Assembly (NCBI RefSeq): GCF_003236175.1
Contig: NZ_QKTW01000006.1
Coordinates: forward strand, 83,195 to 147,194
Origin: Taibaiella soli
GTDB taxonomy: Bacteria; Bacteroidota; Bacteroidia; Chitinophagales; Chitinophagaceae
Length of the DNA: 64,000 nt
Direction: 5' to 3'
This document shows, in pieces, positions 9,019 through 18,634 of the stretch. The notes under the pieces were generated by a model. The model had not been told where the DNA came from, searched no databases, and was given only the letters and a program-made list of their open reading frames with translations. The translations under genes were made by a program, and so were the position numbers. Positions within the stretch are counted from its first letter, which is position 1, and each line of letters begins with the position of its first letter.

Positions 9019-10953
9019 TTATCGTATTAACGTAACATCCCCTTTATAAACTTGCTGTGCTCCAAAGCGGTCCGTCATTCCGAGCACCCAGAAGTAAACG
9101 CCGAGATCTTGCGGCACACCGTTGAAGGTGCCATCCCATCCCAATTTGAATTTCGTGCCGTAAAAAACTTCCTGTCCCCAACGGTTATAAATGCGGAAAT
9201 AATTAACATTACGGTAGCCGATACCGATCGGAATTAAGATATCATTGAGCCCGTCACCATTTGGCGTAAATGCAGATGGAACATAAAAACTAGGCTGCCC
9301 CACCACCCAAACGCTGAACGTATCGTTGCCCTCACAACCTGCATCGCTTTTTACATGCACGACGTAGGTAATCCGTCCTGTATCGGGATAATAACCTATC
9401 GGATTGCCAATATTCGGATTATTCAGGAACGTAGACGGCATCCATGTGTACTGACTGCCACCACTCGCCTCAAAATTGATACTTTCTCCCTTTACGATAA
9501 TCGTATCGCCGGTGCCAGACGAAGGATGGAAATTCTCAACGTCTAATTGCCTTACCGCCGTATCCACACAACCTTTTATGGTAGTTGCCACTAGCTTCAC
9601 ATTATAAGTTCCGCCTTTGGCATAAGTATATGTCGGGTTCTGCTCTGTTGATGAGCCGACGGTATCGCCGAAAGTCCAGAACCAACCATCAATTGGCTTG
9701 TAAGTAGCCGTAGAAAGATCTGTAAAAAATACCGGAGTATTCGGACAGAGATTTCCTGCAAATGAAAAATTGGCTTTGAAAGTCGGATATACTTTTACAA
9801 AACGGCTAATACTATCCGAACAGGTACTTCCTTTATTTACGATCAGTTTTACGGTATAAACGCCCGTATCCGGATATACAAAATCAGGCTCAAAATCAAG
9901 CGAAGTATCTGCATTAATGCCCGGCACACCAAAATCCCAGAAGTATTTGGTTCCCTGAGTCGTGGTGCTGTTGTTGACAAAATGTACCTTGAACGAATCA
10001 CATTCTACGATGTAAGTATTGAACTCTGTGGAGTACTGCGGGATATCAGCAACAACAGCTTTAGAACAGTTCGTAACCACAAACTGAAACTCTCTTGTCA
10101 CCGTATTAATGACAACACCGTTGCGCCATTCATAACAGCATACCGTTACTACAAAACGGCCCTGCACTGTAGGCTTGCCGGTTATAATCCCGGTAACCGG
10201 ATCAATTTTGATTGGCGGGAAACCCACCATCGGCCGCTGTGAATTATAAAACGAAGCATACTGTACCGAATCACCGGGATTGGGATAATAAATCGGCGCA
10301 GGTCCGCTGCTTGTTTGTGGCGAACCACCGGTATAAGCAGGACAAAACGCATAACTGAGCGAATCTCCGTCGGGATCCGTTGCAGAGTGATCATACACCA
10401 AAGGGTTGTTCACACAAATAATCTGTGGCGGATAGTTTTTGAAAATAGCTGAATTATTGCATCGGCTCGTAGGAATCAGGCAGGAGTAAGTAGCACCGAT
10501 ATTTCCCGGATTCACAATATTGCTGATCGTAGCATTACGGCAACAGCGCTGATAAATAATGCGAATTCCGTTTGGATTATTAGGGAATGTATAAACTTTA
10601 GAAAACGTCGATTTCAGCAGACAAACATTCGGTGGATTGTTTACACAATCATTTTTAAAATTGGGCGGCACGAGTGCCCGGAGATCCAGACTCATGGTAT
10701 CATCACCCCGGATCTTCTGCTTGGTTCCTTCATCAAAGAAACCAATATAGGCCGGAACGTCGCCTGCAATGGCTTCGGGATTACCGGTAATACAATCTTC
10801 ATAAATACTGAGCGTTATCAGGTATGAGTTGCCACCAAGACACCGATACGTCATTTCACCACCCACAATGTGCGAGGCAAAAACGTTATTGGTGACCAAA
10901 AACAGCAACAACAGAAAACCTGTGATGCGCCAGATTTTTTTTATTAAAGACAT
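9019..10953 (-). CDS. PKD-domain T9SS type B protein, paralogue of the preceding gene
   Basis: 644 residues, collinear with the 6980-8896 product through its whole length: HIVGGEMTYRCLG after the signal peptide, matching cysteines, a DPDGDSLSYAF motif, two PKD domains, and the same C-terminal type B domain ending VYKGDVTLIR. The pair is a tandem duplication that has diverged. The start codon lies 2 bp after the stop of the alpha/beta hydrolase gene, making it the last gene of an operon with that hydrolase and the Lnb-like protein, unlike its paralogue. A T9SS surface protein is near certain; binding partner unknown. Confidence 0.9.
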   Translation of the reverse strand: MSLIKKIWRITGFLLLLFLVTNNVFASHIVGGEMTYRCLGGNSYLITLSIYEDCITGNPEAIAGDVPAYIGFFDEGTKQKIRGDDTMSLDLRALVPPNFKNDCVNNPPNVCLLKSTFSKVYTFPNNPNGIRIIYQRCCRNATISNIVNPGNIGATYSCLIPTSRCNNSAIFKNYPPQIICVNNPLVYDHSATDPDGDSLSYAFCPAYTGGSPQTSSGPAPIYYPNPGDSVQYASFYNSQRPMVGFPPIKIDPVTGIITGKPTVQGRFVVTVCCYEWRNGVVINTVTREFQFVVTNCSKAVVADIPQYSTEFNTYIVECDSFKVHFVNNSTTTQGTKYFWDFGVPGINADTSLDFEPDFVYPDTGVYTVKLIVNKGSTCSDSISRFVKVYPTFKANFSFAGNLCPNTPVFFTDLSTATYKPIDGWFWTFGDTVGSSTEQNPTYTYAKGGTYNVKLVATTIKGCVDTAVRQLDVENFHPSSGTGDTIIVKGESINFEASGGSQYTWMPSTFLNNPNIGNPIGYYPDTGRITYVVHVKSDAGCEGNDTFSVWVVGQPSFYVPSAFTPNGDGLNDILIPIGIGYRNVNYFRIYNRWGQEVFYGTKFKLGWDGTFNGVPQDLGVYFWVLGMTDRFGAQQVYKGDVTLIR

Positions 10954-10955
10954 CG

Positions 10956-11765
10956 TTATTTAAAACAGTAAGCAGTGAAAGAGCCCAAATCAGATACGAG
11001 TTTTGCAGGCTGTTCAATCATCGACATATGCCCACAGTCTGCATAAACACTTACAAAGTTAACGTTTGCGAGGTAGCATTGTTGCAGCGCCTGCGCCATT
11101 GGTGTTGCATTATCTTCTCTACCAATGATCCACTGTACAGGAAAAGCCGCACTGCGTAATACTTCTACTCTTCCCTGACGGTTTATCATAGCATTGTAAA
11201 AATCTACCAAACTATCTTCTGGTAATACCAATGATGTTTCAATCTGGCGGTTGATCGCTGCTGTCTGATTCTCTTTGAAGTACGCGGAGAACAGGTTCGT
11301 CACCATCTGTCGCACAAAAACATCTTTGCCGCCTTTCCGTATGATGCCAATTGCCTTGCGTCTCGTTTCCCGTTTCTCTTCGGTATCGGCGTAAGCAGAA
11401 GAATGTACCAGAGAGAGCCCTTTGGTCATTTCCGGAAAGAAATCTACGAAAGCAAGTGCGGCATACCCTCCCATCGAATGACCGGCTATTACGGCTTCCT
11501 CAATGCCCTCGCGTTCCATTATTTTCTGAACGGTAAGCGCCATTACCTCTACAGAAAGTTCGCCGCCGTTATACACGGTTTCTCCACTCCCTGGTAAATC
11601 AGGCGCAATGACCATAAAACGCTGTGATAATTCCGGCCATACTTGTTGCCAGAGTGTGCCGTTCTCAGGAAATCCGTGTATTAGTATCAATGGATCACCA
11701 TTGCCTGTTTTACGGTAAGATATTTTAGGAAAATTCTCTGCTTCGAATGTGTGATACGCTACCAT
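10956..11765 (-). CDS. Alpha/beta hydrolase
   Basis: 269 residues, alpha/beta-hydrolase fold. The oxyanion region is LIHGFPENG, the nucleophile elbow is GHSMGG (Ser around residue 97), an acidic residue lies in IIGREDNATP and the catalytic His in DCGHMSMIEQP, giving a complete triad. No signal peptide, so cytoplasmic. Substrate cannot be assigned. The gene is packed between the Lnb-like gene (2-bp gap upstream) and the type B adhesin-like gene (2-bp gap downstream), so all three should be cotranscribed. Confidence 0.9.
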   Translation of the reverse strand: MVAYHTFEAENFPKISYRKTGNGDPLILIHGFPENGTLWQQVWPELSQRFMVIAPDLPGSGETVYNGGELSVEVMALTVQKIMEREGIEEAVIAGHSMGGYAALAFVDFFPEMTKGLSLVHSSAYADTEEKRETRRKAIGIIRKGGKDVFVRQMVTNLFSAYFKENQTAAINRQIETSLVLPEDSLVDFYNAMINRQGRVEVLRSAAFPVQWIIGREDNATPMAQALQQCYLANVNFVSVYADCGHMSMIEQPAKLVSDLGSFTAYCFK

Positions 11766-11767
11766 AA

Positions 11768-12910
11768 TTAAATTGCCGGTTTACTGCGTTTATAAATCGT
11801 GCCATAGGTACAAAGCAAAGCCAGCAACAGCGGCCATAATTCACCCAATGGCAATTCTTGTATATGCAATACATGCAACAGCAGCGAGACAAACAACAAC
11901 ACAATGGCGATGCCTGCATAACGGCTGCGGTTGCGGGTAAATGCGAAAATAAGATTTGTTGGTAATGCCCAGAGCACGTTAAAATTATCCTGACACGCCT
12001 GATGATCGGTGCCAAACCACATAAACAACATGAGACATCCAAGCAAACCCGTTATTACCAGTAAAAATCGTCCAAGGAACATACCCAGACCATGCAATGC
12101 GGGTGTAAACATCGTTACGATGGTCAGCAGACTCACAAACAACAACGTTATAAATGCCCAGTTAGTACGCGCAGGTTCGTGCGCTGATCCATCAAGCAAC
12201 AATTTTGTTTTTTCAGCTACCGGTTTATTATCTAACGTTGCGCCAGCAAGGCCGTCGCGCAGAAAATCTGGCAAAAACATGATCGCAGCGTTATCCATCT
12301 TCTTATCGACTTTTGAACCGAGCAAAAGATTAATGCCCAATCGTTCAAAATGTTCTTTGTACAGATATTGATTGACAATCTGACGGAAGCTGATTGTTTT
12401 GTTTGCTGCCGCAGTCTTACCGAACTGAAAACCGTTGCCCAATGTTTTCGGAAAAATATCGCGGATCCGCGTGGCACAATTATCGAAAAGGAAATCGTAC
12501 TTATACTCGCGATTTTGCGGTTCAGCGTTCCATTTGAGGAAAGCATAAATTTCTTCTTTGCTTTTGCCGTCGATTTGCAAAACCTGTTCTTCTACTTTTC
12601 GATGCGCCTGCACATATTCTTCCATAAATTCAGGAAACGGGTAATAGGAAACATAGTACAGCAATTTGCCGCGCATAAATTTCAACTCGAAGTCTTTTTC
12701 AAAACCATTGAAAGTACCGTAGTTAAAAACCATATCTGTATGCGCGAGTGTGTCCGTAACGCGCACACCCGTATGACCGAAGGTTTCCCAGATCTCATCT
12801 CCGGGCCCGCATGTGACCAGTGATATCCGCAAATGGCTGGAATCAATCTGTGCGGAAGCCTGGAAAAACGGAAGTAGTATTAATAATGAAAGGAATAGTC
12901 TTTTAAACAT
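11768..12910 (-). CDS. Lnb-type DUF4105 membrane protein (candidate lipoprotein N-acyltransferase)
   Basis: 380 residues. A signal peptide or first helix (residues 1-20) precedes a periplasmic DUF4105 domain: SLVTCGPGDEIWETFGHTGVRV with the conserved His, FNYGTFNGF, and the DFLFDNCATRIRD block holding the conserved Cys. Four or five hydrophobic helices follow (about 250-375). This is the layout of the Lnb family, reported to N-acylate lipoproteins in Bacteroides, which lack Lnt. Assignment to that reaction here is by family. It heads the operon with the alpha/beta hydrolase and the type B protein. Confidence 0.82.
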   Translation of the reverse strand: MFKRLFLSLLILLPFFQASAQIDSSHLRISLVTCGPGDEIWETFGHTGVRVTDTLAHTDMVFNYGTFNGFEKDFELKFMRGKLLYYVSYYPFPEFMEEYVQAHRKVEEQVLQIDGKSKEEIYAFLKWNAEPQNREYKYDFLFDNCATRIRDIFPKTLGNGFQFGKTAAANKTISFRQIVNQYLYKEHFERLGINLLLGSKVDKKMDNAAIMFLPDFLRDGLAGATLDNKPVAEKTKLLLDGSAHEPARTNWAFITLLFVSLLTIVTMFTPALHGLGMFLGRFLLVITGLLGCLMLFMWFGTDHQACQDNFNVLWALPTNLIFAFTRNRSRYAGIAIVLLFVSLLLHVLHIQELPLGELWPLLLALLCTYGTIYKRSKPAI

Positions 12911-12925
12911 TGAGGCAAAATAGTA

Positions 12926-12955
12926 AAAGGCTGCCTTATACAGACAGCCTTTGAT
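12926..12955 (-). terminator. Probable terminator of the sdh operon
   Basis: Stem AAAGGCTG (12926-12933) with CAGCCTTT (12945-12952), T-rich on the minus-strand 3' side. It lies between the sdhB stop and the Lnb-like gene start. Confidence 0.7.
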
Positions 12956-12978
12956 TTATAATTTTCGGAAATTTAGCA

Positions 12979-13755
12979 TTAAAGATTGCCAGTGCCGCTA
13001 CCTGAGAATACAGAACCAATGTATTCGCGATTGAGGCGGGCAATGTTTTCGAGAGAAATGCCTTTAGGACATTCTGCTTCACATGCACCGATATTGGTAC
13101 AGTTACCGAAACCTTCTTTGTCCATTTGCTGGATCATGTTCGTAGCGCGGGTCTTACGTTCAGGATCACCTTGTGGCAACAAAGCGAGGTGTGAAACTTT
13201 TGCAGAAACGAACAGCATTGCTGATGCGTTCGGACAAGCCGCCACGCAAGCACCACAACCAATACAAGCCGCTGCTGCAAATGATTCGTCTGCTTTTTGT
13301 TTTTCGATCGGAAGCGCGTTGGCGTCAACTGCATTACCTGTATTTACAGAAATATAACCACCAGCCTGGATGATACGGTCAAATGACTGACGATCTACCA
13401 CGAGGTCTTTAATAACCGGGAAAGCATTGGCACGCCAAGGCTCTACCACGATGGTATCGCCATCTTTGTACTCACGCATGTGCAATTGACAAGTAGTAGT
13501 CTGATGCCAAGGGCCGTGTGCACGACCGTTGATGTACATACTACACATACCGCAGATACCTTCACGACAGTCATGATCAAAAGCGATTGGTTCTTTACCT
13601 TCCGCAATCAATTGCTCATTCAACACGTCGAACATTTCCAGAAACGACATTTCTGAAGAAATGCCTTTCACCTGGTATGTTTCAAAACCACCTTTGTCGT
13701 TTTTGTTCTTTTGCTTCCAGACTTTTAAAGTCAGGTTCATGCTATAATGCTCCAT
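12979..13755 (-). CDS. sdhB: Succinate dehydrogenase/fumarate reductase iron-sulfur subunit
   Basis: 258 residues. Carries electrons from the FAD subunit to the membrane quinone site. The [2Fe-2S] ligands are in CREGICGMC, and the 4Fe and 3Fe cluster ligands in [24 protein letters not shown] and nearby cysteines. A second ATG five codons in (13740, [11 protein letters not shown]) is an equally good start. The gene is last in the operon sdhC-sdhA-lipoprotein-sdhB and is separated from sdhA by an unrelated lipoprotein gene, which is not the usual arrangement. Confidence 0.96.
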   Translation of the reverse strand: MEHYSMNLTLKVWKQKNKNDKGGFETYQVKGISSEMSFLEMFDVLNEQLIAEGKEPIAFDHDCREGICGMCSMYINGRAHGPWHQTTTCQLHMREYKDGDTIVVEPWRANAFPVIKDLVVDRQSFDRIIQAGGYISVNTGNAVDANALPIEKQKADESFAAAACIGCGACVAACPNASAMLFVSAKVSHLALLPQGDPERKTRATNMIQQMDKEGFGNCTNIGACEAECPKGISLENIARLNREYIGSVFSGSGTGNL

Positions 13756-13776
13756 CTGGAAATATTTATCTGATGA

Positions 13777-14385
13777 TTAAAAATTCTTACTTCTTAATGT
13801 GTATTCATAAAGGAGGCCATCATATTTGACCTGACCAATATCATTATTATAATAAATAGTGTCTGTATTGATCGTTCCTGGCGTATAGTACGACAGCTTA
13901 TCACAAACAAAATTACCCGCCGGTGTGGACACTGTTACATTTTTTTCCACGACAGTATAAGTACTTGAGCCTACCACCCAGCTATCTCCTTGCGCACGGT
14001 TTAGTTTGTAGGTCAGATTAGTAGGTTCGCCACTTGCAGAAACCTTTACCCAGTCATTACACTCTCTCATAACACGTGCAGGAGCTGAGGCAAAAACCTG
14101 GCCACCACCGGTAAGCGCAAACTGATAAGAACCTGCAGATGTCGTACCTGTCACTTCCATCGTAAACACCGAATCATCCGTATAAACTTCGCTATAATCG
14201 TATACCAGTTTGTTTCCCACTTTCAGAAACTTGGCCAAACCGTTGTTGGTGCAGCTTCCTGAGGTGTTTCCACCGTTACCGTTATTACTTGGAGCAGGGT
14301 TATTGTTATCGTCCTTATGACAGGCAGTTAATAAGGCGGCGCCAGCCAGCAAAAGCGCTGACACCTTTAATACGTAGGATTTCAT
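13777..14385 (-). CDS. Lipoprotein of unknown function inside the sdh operon
   Basis: 202 residues. A type II signal peptide ends in LLTAC (lipid Cys 22), then HKDDNNN and a low-complexity N/G/S linker up to about residue 43, then a beta-rich domain with three further cysteines. K-D-D directly after the lipid cysteine fits the lipoprotein export signal of Bacteroidota, so display on the outer face of the outer membrane is predicted. The gene is 25 bp after sdhA and about 21-36 bp before sdhB, so it must be cotranscribed. No family recognised. Whether it has any link to complex II is unknown; it may simply have been inserted here. Confidence 0.85.
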   Translation of the reverse strand: MKSYVLKVSALLLAGAALLTACHKDDNNNPAPSNNGNGGNTSGSCTNNGLAKFLKVGNKLVYDYSEVYTDDSVFTMEVTGTTSAGSYQFALTGGGQVFASAPARVMRECNDWVKVSASGEPTNLTYKLNRAQGDSWVVGSSTYTVVEKNVTVSTPAGNFVCDKLSYYTPGTINTDTIYYNNDIGQVKYDGLLYEYTLRSKNF

Positions 14386-14410
14386 TTCAGGTAAATTATT
14401 CGTTTGTTTA

Positions 14411-16390
14411 TTATTTATAAGAACGTGCGCTCGGATGTACTACTTCGTAATCCAGGCTTTCTTTGTGCAGTTCATAATTGCTGTCGCCTTTGTATTCCCA
14501 CGCAGAAACGTACATGTACTGGTCATCCTGACGCAGTGCTTCCCCTTCATCTGTCTGGAATTCCTCGCGGAAGTGACCACCACAACTTTCATTGCGGTTC
14601 AGTGCATCGATACACATCAGTTCGCCCAGTTCCAGGAAGTCAGCCACACGGCCGGCTTTATCCAGCTCAGGGTTAAATTCTTTCACATCGCCCATGATAC
14701 GAACGTTGCTCCAGAATTCTTTACGCAGTGCTTTGATTTCTTCAATCGCTTCTTTCAGGCCTTTTTCGTTACGAGCCATACCACATTTTTCCCACATGAT
14801 CTTACCGAGACGTTTGTGGAAAGACTCAACGCTTTCAGTACCCTTGATGCCCATCAGACGCTCAATACGGCTGCTTACTTCTTTTTCTGCAGCTTCAAAC
14901 GCAGGATGTGAAGTTGGAATAGCATTCGTACGGATTTCGTCAGCGAGATAGTTACCGATTGTATAAGGAATCACGAAATAACCATCAGCCAGACCCTGCA
15001 TCAATGCAGACGCACCGAGACGGTTAGCACCGTGATCACTGAAGTTTGCTTCACCCAACGCATACAGACCAGGAATTGTAGTCTGCAGTTCGTAATCTAC
15101 CCACAGACCGCCCATTGTATAGTGAACGGCTGGATAAATACGCATTGGTACCTGATATGGATCTTCACCTGTGATCTTTTCATACATCTCAAACAGGTTA
15201 CCATATTTTTCTTTTACCACTTCCATACCGAGTGTACGTACTGTAGTCGCGTCTGGACTGTGGTTGCCTTGTTTACCAGCTTCGATTTTACCATAACGGT
15301 CAATCGCAGAAGCGTAATCAAGATATACTGCCTGTTTAGAAGCACCTACACCATAACCGGCATCGCAACGCTCTTTAGCCGCACGGCTTGCTACGTCACG
15401 CGGTACCAGGTTACCGAAGGCCGGATAACGGCGCTCCAGATAATAGTCGCGTTCTTCTTCAGGAATTTCATTTGGTTTGCGGGTATCACCTTGCTTTTTC
15501 GGAACCCAGATACGTCCGTCATTACGCAGTGATTCTGACATCAAAGTCAGTTTTGACTGGTGATCACCACTTACAGGAATACATGTAGGGTGAATCTGCG
15601 TCATACAAGGGTTACCGAAGTAAGCACCTTTTTTGTGCGCTTTCCAGGCAGCAGTTACGTTGCTACCCATTGCGTTTGTAGACAGGTAGAATACGTTACC
15701 ATAACCACCGGAACAAAGCAATACAGCGTGACCGAAGTGACGTTCCAGTTCACCGGTAACCAGGTTACGAACAATCACACCACGAGCTTTACCGTCGATC
15801 ATAACGACTTCCAGCATTTCGTGACGGGAATATTGCGTAACGTTACCCAGTGCTACCTGACGCTCCAGCGCCTGATAAGCACCGATCAGCAATTGCTGAC
15901 CAGTCTGACCTGCCGCGTAAAACGTACGTTGTACCTGAGTACCGCCGAAAGAACGGTTGCTGAGCAATCCGCCATATTCACGGGCAAAAGGAACACCTTG
16001 CGCTACGCATTGGTCAATGATGCTTGCAGAAACTTCAGCGAGACGATAAACGTTAGCTTCACGTGCGCGGTAGTCACCACCTTTAATAGTATCGTAAAAC
16101 AGACGGTAAGTACTATCACCGTCATTCTGATAGTTTTTTGCTGCGTTGATACCACCCTGTGCCGCGATAGAGTGCGCTCGACGCGGACTATCCTGGAAGC
16201 AGAATGTTTTTACTTTATAACCTAATTCTCCAAGTGAAGCTGCAGCAGAAGCACCAGCCAGGCCGGTACCAATGATGATAACTTCGAGCTTACGCTTGTT
16301 GGCAGGATTAACGAGTTTACAAGTTGATTTGTAATCAATCCATTTTTCCTGGAGTTTACCTGCTGGTATTTTTGAATTAAGCGGTGCCAT
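14411..16390 (-). CDS. sdhA: Succinate dehydrogenase/fumarate reductase flavoprotein subunit
   Basis: 659 residues, typical of the Bacteroidota/epsilon-type SdhA. Oxidises succinate to fumarate with covalently bound FAD. FAD-binding [17 protein letters not shown] is at about residues 41-57, the [15 protein letters not shown] segment holds the FAD-linking His, HPTCIP is in the active-site region, and [19 protein letters not shown] is C-terminal. Codons are strongly biased (GGT, CGT, AAC), suggesting high expression. It sits 37 bp after sdhC and 25 bp before the lipoprotein gene. Confidence 0.97.
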   Translation of the reverse strand: MAPLNSKIPAGKLQEKWIDYKSTCKLVNPANKRKLEVIIIGTGLAGASAAASLGELGYKVKTFCFQDSPRRAHSIAAQGGINAAKNYQNDGDSTYRLFYDTIKGGDYRAREANVYRLAEVSASIIDQCVAQGVPFAREYGGLLSNRSFGGTQVQRTFYAAGQTGQQLLIGAYQALERQVALGNVTQYSRHEMLEVVMIDGKARGVIVRNLVTGELERHFGHAVLLCSGGYGNVFYLSTNAMGSNVTAAWKAHKKGAYFGNPCMTQIHPTCIPVSGDHQSKLTLMSESLRNDGRIWVPKKQGDTRKPNEIPEEERDYYLERRYPAFGNLVPRDVASRAAKERCDAGYGVGASKQAVYLDYASAIDRYGKIEAGKQGNHSPDATTVRTLGMEVVKEKYGNLFEMYEKITGEDPYQVPMRIYPAVHYTMGGLWVDYELQTTIPGLYALGEANFSDHGANRLGASALMQGLADGYFVIPYTIGNYLADEIRTNAIPTSHPAFEAAEKEVSSRIERLMGIKGTESVESFHKRLGKIMWEKCGMARNEKGLKEAIEEIKALRKEFWSNVRIMGDVKEFNPELDKAGRVADFLELGELMCIDALNRNESCGGHFREEFQTDEGEALRQDDQYMYVSAWEYKGDSNYELHKESLDYEVVHPSARSYK

Positions 16391-16427
16391 ATAGTGACGA
16401 CAAGAAATTGTGAGCGAATAAAAATGA

Positions 16428-17096
16428 TTAATGAATCAGGTTTGCCATGAAACCGATCGGCATCAGTGCAAAGATCAGCGGAACGATGATCGAGAACGCA
16501 ATACCGATGTTACGAATCATTTTCTTATAACGGTGTGTACCCAGACCCAGCGTTTGGAATGCGCTGTAGAAACCGTGTACCAGGTGATAACCCAAAGCGA
16601 TACAACCAAGGACATACACGACTACCACAGCTGGATTTGAGAATACCGCCTGCATTTTACCGAACAGGTCAATTTCACCTGAACCGAACGTCTGCTGATA
16701 ACGGTTAGGAATCCAGAAATGATACAGGTGCATGCAGAGGAACAGCAGGATGAGTGTGCCAAGCAGACCCATAGAGCGGCTGTACCACTTACTTGTATGA
16801 TTTCCGGCGCTCACTGCGTAGCGGGTATTACGTTTGCTTTTGTTCTGAGACCAAAGCATCAGCCCCTGAATAATGTGCAGGAACAGAAGTACGAAAAGGC
16901 CGATCTCCACAAAGCGGATTACCGGGTTCGTAGCCATGAAGTGACCTGCTTCGGTGAATTTTACGCCGCCATCCATCCAGAAGATCTGGGCATTGATATA
17001 GCAGTGTACAATCAGGAACGTAATCAGGAAAATACCGGTCAAGCTCATTACTAGCTTTTTACCGATGGAAGATGTGAATGCTTGTTTCCAGTTCAT
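16428..17096 (-). CDS. sdhC: Succinate dehydrogenase cytochrome b subunit (Bacteroidota type)
   Basis: 222 residues with five membrane helices (about 15-37, 60-78, 108-128, 152-175, 190-213) and histidines in helices that can ligate two hemes, as in the single-subunit cytochrome b558 class. It anchors SdhA/SdhB and passes electrons to menaquinone. Recognisable segments are [14 protein letters not shown] at the N terminus and [17 protein letters not shown]. First gene of the operon, with a good promoter at 17143-17173. Confidence 0.94.
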   Translation of the reverse strand: MNWKQAFTSSIGKKLVMSLTGIFLITFLIVHCYINAQIFWMDGGVKFTEAGHFMATNPVIRFVEIGLFVLLFLHIIQGLMLWSQNKSKRNTRYAVSAGNHTSKWYSRSMGLLGTLILLFLCMHLYHFWIPNRYQQTFGSGEIDLFGKMQAVFSNPAVVVVYVLGCIALGYHLVHGFYSAFQTLGLGTHRYKKMIRNIGIAFSIIVPLIFALMPIGFMANLIH

Positions 17097-17142
17097 AACA
17101 GTGGGACAGTATTAGAATTGTAACTGTTTTGTAAAATCTCTG

Positions 17143-17173
17143 CAAAGATAATAGCCGAATTTACAACCTCAAA
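17143..17173 (-). promoter_or_regulatory. Promoter of the sdh operon
   Basis: On the minus strand TATCTTTG (17150-17143) is a perfect TAnnTTTG -7 box. TTTG at 17173-17170 lies 19 bp upstream as the -33 box. The start of transcription would fall some 40 bp before the sdhC ATG at 17096. Confidence 0.65.
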
Positions 17174-17388
17174 CCTAAAAATTCCCTTTTTTGAAATTAT
17201 CTTCCGGAAATTATCGATAAATGGCCGTAAATAAAGCCTTTCACCAAACGCTTGAAGGTTAATTATATACCTTCTTTCATAAAAAATGGTGACTTGCCGG
17301 CATTCACTTACAGCCATTAGTGATTTTTATCACGGAGTTATTTTCAGGTGAAACAACATAGATTTCACGATGAAAATCTACCCGACAC

Positions 17389-17997
17389 CTAAAGCGTAGC
17401 CATTATTTTCACCGGCATCAGCGCCGCTATTTCTCCTTGTAATTCGATGCCTTTATTTTGCGTATACCAGGTATGTAATTCCTTTTCAAAAGTCTCAAAA
17501 TCTTTCCCCTCAGGATTCTTTTTCCAGGCCATCATTAATTCCTGTGCTGTTGCAGGACGCGGTCCCCATTGAAATACTTCATTACCATCCAGATCCAGCG
17601 ACACCAGTTTTGGAATGCTGCGACTGCCATTTGTCAGGTACTGGTCCATAATTTCGGGATGTTCGTCACGCAAAACGATGCGCAGTTCAATCTTTCCTTC
17701 GGAAGCAGCGGCCATTTTCGCGATACCCGGCAGATTTTGTGCGCTGTCGCCACACCAGCCTTCGGTGATTACCCACCAGGTTTGTTGCGGTTGGTTTTTC
17801 AGCTGCTCTGCGAATGATTCGGTCAAATGAAATGTTTTATTCCAGCGCTGCATCCGCTGAAAATTAAGTTTGGTATAAAACTGATATTGCTCGCTCTGAT
17901 TATTGCCGGTAGTTTTCCCTTCGGCCATCAATGTTTCGATAAGATGCAGGAATTCAGCGTAGTTATAATACTGAGTTGCTTTACTAAAATGATTCAT
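17389..17997 (-). CDS. Thioredoxin-family protein with a single active-site cysteine
   Basis: 202 residues, no signal peptide. The thioredoxin-like core shows VITEGWCGDSAQNLP at about residues 76-90 and the cis-proline region SIPKLV at about 127-132. The active site reads W-C-G-D-S, so the second cysteine of CxxC is replaced by serine and a normal dithiol cycle is not possible. It matches the 'thioredoxin family' proteins common in Bacteroidota (Thioredoxin_9-like), whose role is unknown. Monocistronic, with a promoter upstream at 18023-18050. Confidence 0.85.
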   Translation of the reverse strand: MNHFSKATQYYNYAEFLHLIETLMAEGKTTGNNQSEQYQFYTKLNFQRMQRWNKTFHLTESFAEQLKNQPQQTWWVITEGWCGDSAQNLPGIAKMAAASEGKIELRIVLRDEHPEIMDQYLTNGSRSIPKLVSLDLDGNEVFQWGPRPATAQELMMAWKKNPEGKDFETFEKELHTWYTQNKGIELQGEIAALMPVKIMATL

Positions 17998-18022
17998 TAC
18001 TTGCTCCTTGTTTGGGTCGCCG

Positions 18023-18050
18023 CAAAGTTAGCACATACTAAATGGCCAAA
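18023..18050 (-). promoter_or_regulatory. Probable promoter of the thioredoxin-like gene
   Basis: TAACTTTG on the minus strand (18030-18023) is a full TAnnTTTG match. TTTG at 18050-18047 lies 16 bp upstream, shorter than the usual 19-20, so the -33 call is weak. Confidence 0.4.
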
Positions 18051-18163
18051 CATTAAGATAGGATAAGAGATACTTATACAATATCAATACCCCATACCCT
18101 GAAGGGGCTTCTTTGCGCGAGTATTCAAATGTGCCGGGCATTTATTTAGGTTTCCACAAAGAT

Positions 18164-18548
18164 GCATTGCTTCGTTCCTTGCAAGCATATGAGGCGAGGT
18201 TCGAGGCTCGATGATTGGTAACAGACTGTTACCGCGTTGATCACCTTGACCAATTATATGGTGCCCATAATCAAAAGGGAATGACACCTTGATTAGACAG
18301 TAGTAGTTCTAGCAAACTTCGAATCGTTCTTCTCCTACTTTTTTTCCGCAAAAAAAGTAGGGCAAAAAAGGCGGCCTAAACCAGATCACTCCGTGGTTTA
18401 GGCGGTCGCTCGATCAACTTCAGTGCTACTGTGCTGCCAGGCTAAGAGCCCTGAGGTGAACGACGCAACAATTCATTTTATTGCACCATTTGTTTTTAAT
18501 GTAAGCTTTGCATCTTTGCTCCCGTCCTTGCGAGGAACGAAGCAATGC
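18164..18548. repeat. Inverted repeat pair around 385 bp
   Basis: The sequence at 18164-18184 is matched in reverse complement at 18528-18548 with one mismatch (core GGAACGAAGCAATGC). GGAACGAAGCAAT-type words are a known dispersed repeat of many genomes. The pair could bound a non-coding mobile unit, but no target duplication is seen. Confidence 0.6.
18335..18403. repeat. Double hairpin element
   Basis: Two perfect hairpins in a row: CTACTTTTTTT (18335-18345) with AAAAAAAGTAG (18350-18360), loop CCGC; and GCCTAAACCA (18374-18383) with TGGTTTAGGC (18394-18403). It resembles an intergenic mosaic element rather than a terminator, as no gene end adjoins it. Confidence 0.75.
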
Positions 18549-18634
18549 GTCTTTGCGGGAAACTTTAATGTTGTGGGAAGCCTTTGTGCTTTAAGCTTAA
18601 GTGTGTCATTGGCACGAAGGAAGGGTTGCACGCT

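Larger units (their letters stand above)
18066..18634. other. Gene-free, repeat-rich stretch
   Basis: About 570 bp with no convincing ORF; the in-frame stretches on either strand have no recognisable composition or start context. It contains an inverted repeat pair (18164-18184 and 18528-18548) and two consecutive hairpins (18335-18403), and ends in a heptad tract. Confidence 0.7.

Noticed and set aside
15560-16225. 221-codon open frame opposite sdhA
   Set aside because: Antisense shadow of a codon-biased gene; Thr/Val/Cys-rich translation with no family pattern.
17093-17317. 74-codon frame upstream of sdhC
   Set aside because: It covers the sdh promoter (17143-17173), has no motif, and is likely chance.
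18164-18548. Insertion sequence
   Set aside because: The interval between inverted arms has no transposase reading frame and no target duplication was seen; kept only as an inverted repeat.
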